A stretch of DNA of 64,000 nucleotides from Medicago truncatula (lineage: Eukaryota; Streptophyta; Magnoliopsida; Fabales; Fabaceae). Of the stretch, positions 23,165 to 34,182 are shown in pieces. The notes under the pieces are model-generated. The model saw nothing but the letters and a program-made list of their open reading frames with translations. It did no database searches and was not told where the DNA came from. The DNA is taken from the NCBI RefSeq assembly GCF_003473485.1, contig NC_053045.1, positions 42,078,494 to 42,142,493 on the forward strand. The letters are read 5' to 3'. A program made the translations under genes and the position numbers. Every line of letters starts with the position of its first letter. Position 1 is the stretch's first letter.

Positions 23165-24997
23165 CTAGGGTAGCTTATAATGATAAATTTGAAGATTCTC
23201 CACATCTTGTTTCTTGATATTGCTGTCTTTTCTGTGAACAAGAAACTTTCCCCATTTATATGGCCTATATTTTGAAGGGTTTTGCTCATTTATAAGCTCT
23301 TCAAAAGGTTTGACTTCAGCGTCATATCCTGGGAATAAAAAGAAGGGAATAGAAAACCTTTCCTTCTCTGTGCTCACAATCGCTCTGTGCTCCACACTCT
23401 CATAGGCATCATTGCTCCAAACCTACAACAATAAACCCAATTCTCCCGTTAAATATTTTAGGACGTCCCCAGAACACTAGGCTCCTATGCAGCCTTATCT
23501 CTGCTATTGAAGAAGCTGTTTTCAGGATTCAAATTTGTGACCTATGTAAATAGATAAGACATGAATTGAGTTTATAAACGGCGACACTTCTCACTTAATA
23601 TAAAAATTTAATAACCTTCACGTCGCAAGGCAACGAACGACCTTAGCGTCATGCTATGGCTCACCCTCTAATTAAGGGGTTATATTAAGAAAATCATAAA
23701 ATTGGAAGACAACAAAGACAACATTTATTAGGTCAAAAGTCCATAAAACTATAATGTTTGGTACCTGAATGACATCACCAACATTAATAATATAAGCATC
23801 TGGTGTGGGTTTCACAAGAACCCACTGTTGATCTGTTTTCCGCTTCACTTCAAGTCCTCCAACCTCATCTTGGGCAAGAATAGTTAAGGCACCAGAATCC
23901 TTATGTGGACCAGCACCAAGAGCAAGGTGAGGGTAAGGGCATGGAGGATAATGGTTAAGTCTAAGAAAGCTAGTTTGATCTTTGATGAAGAATTCTTCAA
24001 ACCTCTTTGCTTCAACTCCTAAGCTAAGAGCTATGAGCTCTAGCAACGTAAAGGCTAGCTTTTCCATCTCTTTAATATACTCTTTAAGAATAACTCTGCA
24101 ATGCTCATAATCACATCATTATAAACATATATGAAGCACCAACACATATACACAAATCAAACCTAACAGTAATACTGACACGCAGACACCAATAGCTATT
24201 TAAAAAACTGGTTGTGATTGAACGCTACTACATGTGTAGATTTTTGTTCGTGTTGGACAACAGACAACCTTCAATCTGAAGTGTTGGTGCAGGTGCGAGC
24301 TACAATATCATTAACTGTGTGCTAGTATAATAACTGAAATTATTTAGAGTTTGATATCAAAGAATAATATGTTTTTGTCCTTTTGAAAGGACTAAAAATG
24401 GTGAGTTGACTAAAAATGGATACATTTTTTTAAGCTACTAAACTCAACTGCATAATTTTGCATGGAATACAAACATATTTAACATGATTAGTATGGTACA
24501 AAGATGAATTACTTGAAGTGTGGAGGGTATTGAGGGGATGGATTAGTCCAGTAAGTGACTTGATCATCGTGTTCATCAGAATTCAGAGGAACCAAAGTAG
24601 GGTCATTAGAGAGAAAATCAAACACTTCTTTCCAGTCTCTTACATTCTTGGTGTGCTCTGTATCATGATAACCAGGCAAACCGGTATCATCTGTGGTAAT
24701 CTTCTTCTTATCCTCCAGGCTCTGTGCGAAGAACATCTTAGAAGCTTCTTCCATTTTGAGCCTTAGAGTGGGAGGGACACCATGATTTGTAACTTGGAAG
24801 AAACCCCATTCCTTGCAAGCACTTGATATCTCTTTGACTAAGGCTTGTATGGCAGAGGAGTCTTGAACTGTGTTGTGGATTATTGGGGAGAGGTTGATTA
24901 CGGGAATGCCTTCAGCTTGGGTGATGGAGAGTTTTGGTCTGTTTTCTGGGTTTTGAATGAAAGCTTGATCCACCTCTTCCATGTTTCCTGCTACCAC
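23165..24997 (-). CDS. 2-ODD copy 6
   Basis: 357-residue 2-ODD (352 if it starts at the second ATG, 24982, where MEEVDQAF aligns best with the other copies). Exons are 24997-24513, 24095-23765 and 23422-23165. It has one extra codon in exon 2 (FFIKDQTS). Iron ligands are H226, D228 and H284, with R294-x-S296. The residue before the HxD is proline (GPHKDSG) where the other five copies have arginine (GRHKD). The exon 1 donor lies in AA-GTAATT rather than AG-GTAG, so the junction residue is lysine instead of arginine. The N-terminal third is more diverged (ITTDDTGLPGYHDTEHTKN). It is likely an active family member. Confidence 0.88.
23535..23665 (-). mobile_element. SINE-like insertion in intron 2 of copy 6
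   Basis: On the minus strand it carries GAGCCATAGCATGACGCTAA and TTGAATCCTGAAAAC, homologous to the insertion at 20838-20945 in copy 5. Its shared position implies insertion before copies 5 and 6 separated. Confidence 0.5.
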
Positions 24998-26376
24998 TAA
25001 ACTAATAATTCAAACATTGATTACTATGCTGAGTGCTGATGTGTGACCATATATGTGCACCTTATATTTTATCTTATCATTATGGAATTGTATATAAACT
25101 ATGTATCTATCGGTCAACATGCTTGTATAGCATATGTATTATATTATACTGTATTCCATCTAAGAATATTTAATAACTAGATGCAGGCCAAGCATTGCAC
25201 GGGTGTAGTATAATTAACCAAAACTTAAATCTTTTATATACTTATAAAAATTCAACAGAATAAAGAATAGCCATGGAATTTTTGTCTGTATTGAATAGTA
25301 CCCTCTAGCGTTATTGTTTTAAAGAACCCAATACAAAGTATTAATATAAAAACATTGCTTTGTTGTTTTGATTATCTATATATACATAAACAAATGAACT
25401 TTGCTTTATAAGCAGCCATTCTCTGAAAAAACATGCCTTAGACAAATCCCTGCTTGAAATTGTACGAGTCTTTCACTAAGGTTTGACTCTTATCATTGGA
25501 AACTCCAAGATCTGTCATGTATCATCTCATGAGCTTCTCTCCTGCGTAAAATGAATTAATTAAAGGGCTGCATAGTTTTAGGAACCAAAACATAGTTTTA
25601 AGGTTCATCTTTTTTTAACTAATATTGTTGCTAGTAAAACACCAGCAACTATTTTTCTCTCGGGACATCTAAAACCTATGTATTCAAAGAACTGAAGCAC
25701 ATTTTCATGTGGACCTTGGAATACAATTTGAGCTTCTAAAGTAGGATAATGTCATCATCAAATTTCTTTGTTGTTGGTTGTACAAGAGAAATCCCCATAA
25801 CTATATACATAATATAAACCGTTTGTCTCATGAACCTACTATTTGAAAAGTGGTATAATTGTTCAATCATGTTGATATTTTGTCCATAAATGGTGCTTTT
25901 TCTAGTACCACCAATTTTTCAACTGTGATTTTTCATATACAATTCACAAACAAAAGTTCTACATCGATTATTTGGTTTGATCCTCTAGAATTGAAAAAAA
26001 TTGAAGTCCAACTGTCACTTACCACAAACAATATTTTAATTGCACTCTCAGTCTAGAAAATTGACACAAACACTACTTTGTATTTTATAGACCTGGTATT
26101 CTAATTCTATGATTCCCACTTCTTGGTAATGTAAGATGACGAGTGTCTCTTCTTATAAACTCTTTTCAGTGTGAAATTTGGGTTCTTCCCAATAACTACA
26201 ATTTCAGTATGAGTGTATAAATCATTTTTTAACTGAAACTAATTTTGCAAAACCTAACCCATTCAATAAGTTTGAAAAACTCACCTTTTAGGAAACTGTG
26301 TGCTTCACTGAAAATATTTAAGTGGCCACATCTGAAAGAAAGATAAGATCATAAAAAGCAGGTTGCATTAGAAACA
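24998..26376. other. Intergenic between 2-ODD copy 6 and the PPR gene
   Basis: AT-rich DNA. A GGCCAAGCATTGCACGGGTG phrase at about 25187 resembles the 'GCACGGGT' ends common in plant repeats, but no full element is seen. The 65-codon frame at 25859-26056 has no recognisable domain. Confidence 0.4.
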
Positions 26377-28551
26377 CTATCTGTCATTGCTGCTATAGAG
26401 ATAATTGAACGGTACGATAGAGTTAATGGTTGCGGTTATATGCTCTACAGTTTTGTAAATAACATCAGAATATGGATGTGTTGTATCTTCTACAGAGAAC
26501 AGATGAACATTGTTGTTCAACTCTATCCAGCTGAACCCTTGATCTTTTCTCAATTCCAAACTCTGTAACCTCTTCCTAATTTTTGTTTTCTTCCCCCATC
26601 TACCCCGTCTGGCATACATATTAGACAGAGTAACTAAAGCAGATACTGAATTTGGATCCAAACTGAACAACTTCACAGCAGCTCTCTCTCCCAATTCCAC
26701 GTTGTTCCAGAAACACGAGGCATTAAGCAAAGCTCCCCAAATTACACCATCTGCTTTGATAGGCATTTGTATGATAAACTCTTCTGCTTCTTTCACACGG
26801 CCTGACCGACCAAGAAGATCCACCACGCATGTGTAATGCTCTATTGTTGGGGTTATTCTGTAGTTTATCTGCATTGAGTGAAAAAATTTCAAACCTTCGT
26901 CAACTAGGCCAGCATGGCTACAGGCGGAAAGAACAGCTACAAAAGTAGCAGCATTTGGAACAACACCTTGATCTAACATTGAGCGGAAGCGTGAAATCGC
27001 CTCAGATCCGCATCCATGGTATGCATAACCATTTATAAGAGCTGTCCATGCTGCTACATTGGGTGAAAAGATGCTGGTGAATGACCTTTGAGCATCGGCC
27101 AAGTGACCACATTTGGAATAGAAATCCACAAGAGCAGTTCCAACGTAAACATTTTCCTGGTATGGCGTTTTGGCTAAGTGTGCATGAAGCAACTGTCCTT
27201 GTTGAAAAGAACAGAGGTATGCACAAGCACGAAATAGAACAGAGAATGTTGATCTGCTATACTCAACTAAAAATCTACGCATGGTCACGTATAATTTCAA
27301 TGCCTCGCTGTGCTCACCATTATGAATGTAACCCGACATCATTGAATTCCACGTTACACAATTTCTTTCACCCTTAGTTTTGTCAAAAAGCTTCACAGCT
27401 TCGTCAAGTTCACCGTTCTTGGAATACACAGTAATCATAGTATTTAAGGAGGTTAAATGTTTGAGACTCATTTTCTCAAACAATTTTTTCGATTTTTTAA
27501 ACTGACCACTCATCGCATAACCTTTAATCATCAAATTATTAGAGATGAGAGTTTTATCTCTCAATCCATAAAAGATCATCCCCGCTTCTTTGACCCTCCC
27601 CATTGAAACAAGGCCACCAATCAGCGAGTCAGCAACGTTCGAACAAGCTTCCCCTACCATGCTTTCATAAACTCTCTTTGCGTCGTCTACAGCATCAGAA
27701 ACACAATAAAACTCAGCAAGTGCACTACTAACTGAGTTATCAAAATCAAAACCATCCTTAATGCAAAGTCCATGAACAACCTTCCCAACATACAGAATCC
27801 TAAGTCTAGCACAAACCCTCAAAACACAATCCAAAGTGAACTCATTAGGCAACACCTCTGAACTCCTCCTCATACATCCAAACAAATCCAAAGCCCTCTC
27901 ACACCCATCTTCCCTCTTCGCATATCCAGATATCAACGTAGTCCAAGCCACAACATCCCTAACAGGCATCTTTTCAAATATTTCCATAGCATCACCTATC
28001 ATATCACGCTGCACATACCCCGCAAGCATCAAACTCCACAACACGTGATTCTCATCACGAAGCTCCTCAAAAACCATCTCAGCTTCTCTAATTCCACAAC
28101 ATTGCACATAGTAATGCAACAAAGCACTCCCCACAGGTCCAAACCTCTGATATCCAGATTTGAAAAGGAGTGAATGAATCTGCTTTCCAAGAAACAAAGA
28201 CCCACCACGTGTACACGCGCTCAAACATGCAGAAAAAGAAACCTCATTGAACTTAACACAAGAGCTATGCATGAAGGAAACAAGAGTCAAAGCTTCAGTG
28301 TACTTCCCCCATTGGGAGTAGCCAGAAATCATAGTGTTCCATGAGGAAACTGTTCTGAGTGGCATTTCATCGAACATGTGGCGGGCTTCTACAAGTTTCC
28401 CGGTTTTGGCATGGTGAGCGATGGAGATGTTGGTGGAGATCACGTGAGGGGGATAGGGTTGTGAAGCTTCCAAAAGGGTCGTGAAAAATTGAAGCTTTTG
28501 TTTCCGTTTCCAAGTGGTGCTTACTGGGGAGAATTTGAGAAACAGAGTCAT
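26377..28551 (-). CDS. PPR protein, PLS class with E-type C-terminus
   Basis: Intronless gene for 724 residues, typical of plant PPR genes. Repeats in the NxMISGY and GxxxHAL style run from about residue 45 to 625, for example VSSWNTMISGYSQWGKYTEA, VVAWTTLISGYA, VTWNSMMSGYIHNGEHSEAL and VAAWTALINGYAYHGCGSEA. The C-terminus has WGALLNASC, LSNMYARRGRW and GFSWIEL, which mark E and E+ motifs. The DYW deaminase domain is absent. Members of this class bind organellar RNA one repeat per base and help C-to-U editing or processing in mitochondria or plastids. The basic, serine- and phenylalanine-containing N-terminus (MTLFLKFSPVSTTWKRK) fits an organelle targeting peptide. The ortholog is not certain, so no symbol is given. 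Confidence 0.93.
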   Translation of the reverse strand: MTLFLKFSPVSTTWKRKQKLQFFTTLLEASQPYPPHVISTNISIAHHAKTGKLVEARHMFDEMPLRTVSSWNTMISGYSQWGKYTEALTLVSFMHSSCVKFNEVSFSACLSACTRGGSLFLGKQIHSLLFKSGYQRFGPVGSALLHYYVQCCGIREAEMVFEELRDENHVLWSLMLAGYVQRDMIGDAMEIFEKMPVRDVVAWTTLISGYAKREDGCERALDLFGCMRRSSEVLPNEFTLDCVLRVCARLRILYVGKVVHGLCIKDGFDFDNSVSSALAEFYCVSDAVDDAKRVYESMVGEACSNVADSLIGGLVSMGRVKEAGMIFYGLRDKTLISNNLMIKGYAMSGQFKKSKKLFEKMSLKHLTSLNTMITVYSKNGELDEAVKLFDKTKGERNCVTWNSMMSGYIHNGEHSEALKLYVTMRRFLVEYSRSTFSVLFRACAYLCSFQQGQLLHAHLAKTPYQENVYVGTALVDFYSKCGHLADAQRSFTSIFSPNVAAWTALINGYAYHGCGSEAISRFRSMLDQGVVPNAATFVAVLSACSHAGLVDEGLKFFHSMQINYRITPTIEHYTCVVDLLGRSGRVKEAEEFIIQMPIKADGVIWGALLNASCFWNNVELGERAAVKLFSLDPNSVSALVTLSNMYARRGRWGKKTKIRKRLQSLELRKDQGFSWIELNNNVHLFSVEDTTHPYSDVIYKTVEHITATINSIVPFNYLYSSNDR

Positions 28552-29417
28552 TGTGAGGGAGAAACAGAAAAGAACATGGTGGTTTGCGAGAGTGAGTCGT
28601 TACCTCATGAGCGCAAATTGTGTACTATATTATCACTCTTTAAAAGTAATTTTATGGCCTTAAAAGAAAATTTAAATGTCATGTAGTTGGAAAATAAATT
28701 CTAAAATTATCGTTAAATTATTATGAAAAATAGATAGTAGTTTTTTATTAGGGGATGAAATAGAGATAGTTGATATCTTCCATAAGTTTTTTTTTTTTTT
28801 TTGGTAAAGATATCTTCCATAAGTTAGTGTTGATAAAATTAAAAGGTACATCTATATACAATATACTTTTCTTTTTTATTCTTCTTCTTAAAAAAAAAAA
28901 AAAAAAAGTTTTTCTGAATTTCTATTAGTTTGACAAATCTTTTTCATAGTTGCAATAAGTAAATAATGATTTTTTATTTGACCTCGTTGATATCAAAGCT
29001 TCCGGAACAACTTCTTATATCTTGATTTGTTTACCGTGAATAGAGTACAACCATAATTCATTTCTCAAATTTCCGAATTAGGGAGAAAGAACACACATTA
29101 TATAGCCACCTTAGTAAAGTTATAGACAACCATATTTACCGCTCTCTTAGAAAACTCGACCTAAGAATTATTACAAAAATATAAAACTTCATGACATTAA
29201 GTCAGAATTTAAAAATTGCAAAAAAGAAAATCACCTGTACATTACTTCCTGAAATTACATGAGATAGGGATTTTATGAAAAGCAATAACCAAAGTGAAAG
29301 AAAGAAAGAAAAAAAACTCAATTATACAGCTATTCCATAATTCATTCATATCCATAACTAGCCTACGACTAACACATTCACATCATTAATCCCTCCCTAT
29401 AAACTGAAACAAAATCA
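28552..29417. other. Intergenic between the PPR and CBP1 genes
   Basis: Probable short PPR promoter, then AT-rich DNA with a poly(T) micro-insertion (28772-28825), a poly(A) near 28890 and the likely 3' UTR of the CBP1-like gene. Confidence 0.5.
28772..28825. repeat. Poly(T) micro-insertion
   Basis: A 20-nt insert (poly(T), then GGTAAA) lies between two perfect 17-bp copies of GATATCTTCCATAAGTT. On the minus strand the insert reads TTTACC plus poly(A). Confidence 0.7.
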
Positions 29418-30872
29418 TCAATCTGTTTCATGATCTGGTGCTTCAGAATACCATGCAGGTGACTTTCCCATGGATCTAAGAAGTTTAGTATATGATGAAT
29501 CAGGCATTTTTGCTTGCTCCTCTTCCATCATTTCATCAGCAGATTTTGGTAATCCATCTGGTCTAGGACAAGGATTTTGTTCTTCTTCTGAATATATTTC
29601 ATTGGTTAAATTCAAATCATTCTTTTTCAGTTTACGCATTAGTGCAATTCCATGTAAACATCCTATTAAGGATTTCACACCACCAATCTCAATAATCAGC
29701 CTCTCTATCTCTGCTCTAGGTGACTCCTTCTGTAAAAGATTGTGAAGAGGAATGGAATTATTAATGAAAGTTCGTTCATGTGTACAATAGGACAATAATG
29801 TATTCTAATAAAACATGTCACCCGTTGAAATTGAGCCAAAAAACAAACAAATGAAAATCAATTTACTTTCTAAAATTATATAGCCTGACATTTGGTCTCT
29901 AAATCTAACAAAATTTTATGATCACTCTTGAAAGTAAAAATTCTCAATCGCATTTTTCTTGCAACACCTATTTTTTCCTGAAAAACATTGGATCATACTA
30001 CTCTAAATTAAGCAAGTCACTTTAAAGAATAAAGTGAATAATGTCCGAAGATCAACACATCAATGGTTGATATTATATGCACATGAATAACAAATTATCT
30101 TGACAAAAAAAAAAAAAAAAAAAACAAATAATGATAGTTAAAATATTGACAATTAATTTTCTCTGTTAAAAGGTAAATTAATATCAATCAATGATAAGTA
30201 GTAAATCAATAAGTTAATACTATATTTACATATACATAATAAAATTATTAGTAAAAAATGCCTGATTCATCGTATAACCTTAATTTACTCACTTTAGAAT
30301 AACAAAATCCATGTTCTATAGTCACATATAATCAAAATAGGAAAAAATGTCATGGATCTACATACAAATCATTCTTTGAGAATTTAAAAATAGAAACATT
30401 TGGTCAAGAAAGGCAAAAACACGCAGAAACAGAAAAAATCAGGGAAAACGCAAAATCTTGAATGAGTTATATCTGAAACAAAGAAGAAGAAGAAGAAGAA
30501 GAAAGAGATTACATACTTGGAGATCTTTGAGCTCAAAATAAGCCTGCCAGCAACTATATGATTCATCACCTTCAAGTATCGAACAATAATCTGGCAAATA
30601 AATATTAAGAATCAAAAACATAATTTCCAACAACAAACTAAAATAGAACATAAAAAACGGAACGCACCCAAGAGATCTTTCTCAGATTTTTCGATCAAAG
30701 GAAGGTCTTTAGCGAGTCTATCTAATTTGGTTCGGCTAAAAGGTTGAAGCTTAGGGATGAATGATTGGTTTCTAGAAGAAGAAGAAGAACAAATAAGTTT
30801 GGTTGAAGAGGTTGGGTTGTGATGAAGAAGAAACAGAGAAGGACGAAGTAGTGTTGTTGTTGTTGAATTCAT
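29418..30872 (-). CDS. CBP1: CCG-binding protein 1-like, plastid-type small protein
   Basis: 196 residues from exons 30872-30668, 30590-30517 and 29729-29418; all junctions are GT-AG and phases match. The first about 40 residues are rich in S, T and L and basic (MNSTTTTLLRPSLFLLHHNP), as in a chloroplast transit peptide. The mature part has PKLQPFSRTKLDRLAKDLPL, the strongly conserved CSILEGDESYSCWQAYFELK (exon 2), GGVKSLIGCLHGIA and a C-terminal PAWYSEAPDHETD. From memory this matches Arabidopsis At2g15890 (CBP1/MEE14), reported to act in the central cell for pollen-tube guidance. I saw no known catalytic motif. Confidence is high for the gene model and good for the family. Confidence 0.85.
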
Positions 30873-30978
30873 GGTATCGTTTTGTAAATTTCAAAGACAC
30901 AAAGAGTGGTTTGGTTAATATAATAGTTCTATTTGGATAAGGATGATATTTTCCTAGATATTTTATTCTTGACAAACA

Positions 30979-31056
30979 AGTTATTAAAATATCTTTCAAA
31001 AATAAAATTATTAAAATATGTTTTTTTCTTCTTGAAAGAAGTTATTAAAATATGTT
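30979..31056. repeat. Two micro-insertions in opposite orientation at one site
   Basis: Three copies of a TTATTAAAATAT segment are separated by two inserts. The first is CTTTCAAAAATAAA (A-tailed, plus strand). The second is a T-run followed by CTTCTTGAAAGAA (A-tailed, minus strand). It looks as if one target was hit twice in opposite directions. Confidence 0.5.
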
Positions 31057-31500
31057 CATTATCCGTTCTTTTTTAAAGCAGTCTGGTCATGGATCATGGT
31101 CCCCCTGGACCCTGCAGATGGGATGTGTTATCTCCGATTGCTTGGTTAAAATCGGACTAAGAAAAATATTTCTAGCCTTTATGTAATTAAAAAGAAAAAT
31201 ACAAATAAAATAAATTAAAAAAAGTAAAACACAAGGGAAATTTGCGTTTTGTAATTTAATGATATCATAAATGCAATAACTAAAACTTAAGGTTGATCCG
31301 GTTTACAACAAGTTAATTTGTGTTTTGTAATAATTTGAGTTCAGCCTTTGTAAATGTTCTAGATATATTACCATGATGAACCTTAAAACTCAACTCATCT
31401 AAACTTTTGTATTGATAACAAAATGATATTTGTGTCTCTTAAAATTCATTTGAATGATTGTCAATATTACAATCAAGTTATTAAAATTCTCTTAATATAT

Positions 31501-31540
31501 TCATGAAAACTACTTCCTTAAAAAAAATCATGAAAATTAC
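31501..31540 (+). repeat. Poly(A) micro-insertion
   Basis: A 14-nt insert (TTCCTTAAAAAAAA) lies between TCATGAAAACTAC and TCATGAAAATTAC (12 of 13 identical). Confidence 0.55.
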
Positions 31541-31801
31541 CCAAAGCATAAGGTGTGTCAAGGATATAAAAAACAATTACAAAACACACAAAAAAAATAC
31601 CATAGGGACAAATAAAAGGTGAAATGGTTCTTATAAATAGAGATGAATGGAGTAAAACAACTACACTAAAAGAAAGTTAAAGGATATTAGATACAATATG
31701 TAAAATATAAATTTTCTCTTTTTTATTATATGAGTGAAATTCTAACAAATTATCTTAGACTATTGTATAAGAAAACCAAACAATCTAGTAACTTTTAATT
31801 A

Positions 31802-32351
31802 GGGTCCGTTTGGTTCGAGAGTTTTGGAGGGGAGTGGAGGGGAGATTTTTAATTTGAAGTGTTTGGTTCAATTTTTAGAAGGGAAGGGAAGGGGAGGGGA
31901 GGGGAGCAAATCTCTTTAAAATTTTATTGCATTGCCATAATTATCCTTAAATTAATTTCAAATCTCAATATTAACCTTGTAACAACTTTTATTATTATTA
32001 GATTATATTATTTTTGTAACAATCTTATTATTATTATTAGGTTATCTTATTCTTGTAACAATTATTATTATTATTTTGTTATATTTTCCTTGTAACAATT
32101 TTTATTATTATATAATCTACCACTCTTATTTGTTAGATGTACAAACCGCTCTTACTATTTAATTAAGTTTCTGAAATCGTAAAAACAAACAGTTTCTTTT
32201 ATTTAATTAAGTTTAAGGGTAAAACGGTAAAATATTGTTAAAATCCCTCACCTCCCCTTGTGAACCGAACCAAACACACTTTTAATTAAAAATATCTCCC
32301 CTCCGTAAAAATCCCTCCCCTCCCCTCCTAATTCTCGAACCAAACGGACCC
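31802..32351. mobile_element. Tourist-like (PIF/Harbinger) element
   Basis: 550 bp with TIRs GGGTCCGTTTGGTTCGAGAG and its complement, flanked by TTA on both sides. The subterminal region is G-rich ('ggggaggggaggggag') on the left and the complementary C-rich type on the right. The interior has four 'cttattattattag'-like repeats. There is no transposase. The GGGTCCGTTTGG end and TTA duplication are typical of Tourist MITEs. Confidence 0.85.
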
Positions 32352-32355
32352 TTAA

Positions 32356-32546
32356 AGGAAAATGCTAACCGATGCCCCGGGGCACTGGTTAAGGATAATA
32401 AAAAGGAAAATTATATGTTAATTATTGCATTGAAAATTGTTTAATTAATCCATAAATAAGTCAACAAAACTTTCTTTTATGGTAAGAATTTTCTTTTTTT
32501 TGTATGCTTAACCCGTGCCCGGGAGCACCGGTTAGCATGACCCTTA
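32356..32546. mobile_element. MITE abutting the Tourist-like element
   Basis: Inverted arms ATGCTAACCGATGCCCCGGG and the complement of ATGCTAACCGGTGCTCCCGG, about 80 bases long. A partial third copy (GAGCACCGGTTAC) lies near 32581. The GACCCTTAA on both sides may be a target duplication, but it overlaps the Tourist border. Confidence 0.55.
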
Positions 32547-33366
32547 ATTAAATAGTAGTATAATTAAATTGTATTTTTAAGAGCACCGGTTACCAAAAAA
32601 TATGTCTACTGAGGTTTGATTGGTGCTTGCTCTTTTTGGTAAAGTGGGACCATGTTGGAGGGCACATTTGTTGTGGTTAGGGACTTTGGGGCCATCATGC
32701 AAGTGGGAGAATGGTCTCATCATCTAATCAAAACGTTGAAGACTAACATTGGGTGGATGGATGGTGTGGGGATTGGTTGAAAATTGTTGTTGACATATTA
32801 GATAACGTTGAGGCACATAAGTAAAAATACGTTTTTGCCTCCTCGGCAGTTAGTTAAATGCCGAGTAATTCAAAAATCGGCTGCAGTTAACTGCCGAGGA
32901 AAACCTCGGTAGTAAACTGCCGAAAATTTGTTATAAGTACAGAACAGATATGGGAGTTTCTAAAACTCCATTGTTATGTTTTTTATTCTCCTAGATGCGA
33001 TTTTGAGCAATTTGAAGTCATTCCAAGCCAATTTCAATCACAAAACCAAGTAAGTTTTTTTGAATCCTATTGCATTGTTGTTTTGTGGTCGAATTGTTTT
33101 TTTTTTTTGTTAAATTTCAATTATATAGGTTTTATTGATTTTATGATATGTTAGGATAGTTTATGTTACAATGGTTAGAATTGTTAGAGAACTTTTATTG
33201 AATTGTTAGGTTTAGGTTTTGATGAATCGTTGTAGAATTGTTAGAATTGTTTAGGTTTAGGTGTAGGTTTTGATGATAGTTTAGGTTTGGGTTTAGTTTT
33301 TGATTTTACGATTTTATGGCATTGTTGTTTAGTTTAGGTTTTGATAGCCATTTTTTTTTAATGTAG

Positions 33367-33613
33367 AAATATCTCAGAATCAGAATCAAGGTAACGTTCA
33401 GGGTGATGAGAAGAACAAAGAAAAATTGCCTATGACATGACACGAAATTGTTTGTGATGGTTCCGAAAAAAGAAGGGTTCGAAGGTGCCGGTGTACAATC
33501 AGTCGAGGTTGAGGAGGAGCGGGAGGACATGCTATTTTGGTCCTCAACCAAATCAAGGTGCCCCAGGGACTGTAGCGGGCAACCCGGTTGACTTGTGTGA
33601 CGAGGAAGAATGA
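33367..33613 (+). pseudogene. Plus-strand coding remnant of the MULE
   Basis: After an intron with a GTAAG donor at 33050 and an ATGTAG acceptor at 33366, an open stretch of about 50 codons ends at 33611-33613. It is basic at first (KKKGSKVPVYNQSRLRRSGR) and ends GNPVDLCDEEE. It has no ATG and an in-frame TGA just upstream, so it is a fragment. It could be the C-terminus of a transposon protein. Confidence 0.4.
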
Positions 33614-33945
33614 ATGTAATGGCTTTTAATGCCTAATTGTTTTGGATTTTTTTATGTTTTATTTTTGTGTCGCGCACATTTTGTTTGACATTATGATACT
33701 TAGAATAAAATCGCATTTGAAATAATTTCGATTAAAGTCGTGTTTTGAATAATTGAGTATTCGAATAAAAACTAATTAAATGTAACTTGAATTCAACTGA
33801 TTAAAATTGTGTAATGAATAAATAAATTCGAAAAGTGAATAAATAAGATAATTATTGTTCCATTCAAAACAAAATGTATTATGCATATTCAACTATATAT
33901 GTTATCACATTATATTGCATTACATTACATTCCGAAATGTACCTT

Positions 33946-34174
33946 CCAACTGCAACAATTATCTTACCCTTGAATGGGGTAAATTCAAACTTGCTAAACA
34001 GCATGACTCCAGCATGCGATGAACATCTTGAATGATGGTATTCAAGTGTCAAAAGAATGCGCATTCTTTTGACACTTGAATACCATCATTCAAGATGCTC
34101 ATCGCATGTTGGATTCCTGTCGTTTAACAAGTTTGAATTACCCCATTCAAAGGAAGATCAATTGTTGCAGTTGG
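33946..34174. repeat. Hairpin 1 inside the MULE
   Basis: Near-perfect inverted repeat with no loop: arms 33946-34060 and 34061-34174 meet at GAATGC-GCATTC. The inner part (ATCTTGAATGATGGTATTCA onward) is perfectly paired for about 35 bases, and the outer part has about a dozen mismatches. The arm sequence is homologous to the 3' end of the minus-strand ORF at 34373. Confidence 0.9.
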
Positions 34175-34182
34175 ACGTTTGT

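Larger units (their letters stand above)
30873..31798. other. Intergenic upstream of the CBP1-like gene
   Basis: Holds the probable promoter (30873-30960) and two sets of micro-insertions (30979-31056 and 31501-31540). The rest is AT-rich with nothing recognised. Confidence 0.45.

Noticed and set aside
27002-27377. Open frames on both strands within the PPR gene
   Set aside because: They are shadows of the 724-residue PPR reading frame, which contains clear repeat motifs.
32880-32905. Palindromes such as CTCGGCAGTTAACTGCCGAG as regulatory operators
   Set aside because: They belong to the TIRs of the 3.0-kb MULE and recur at its other end.
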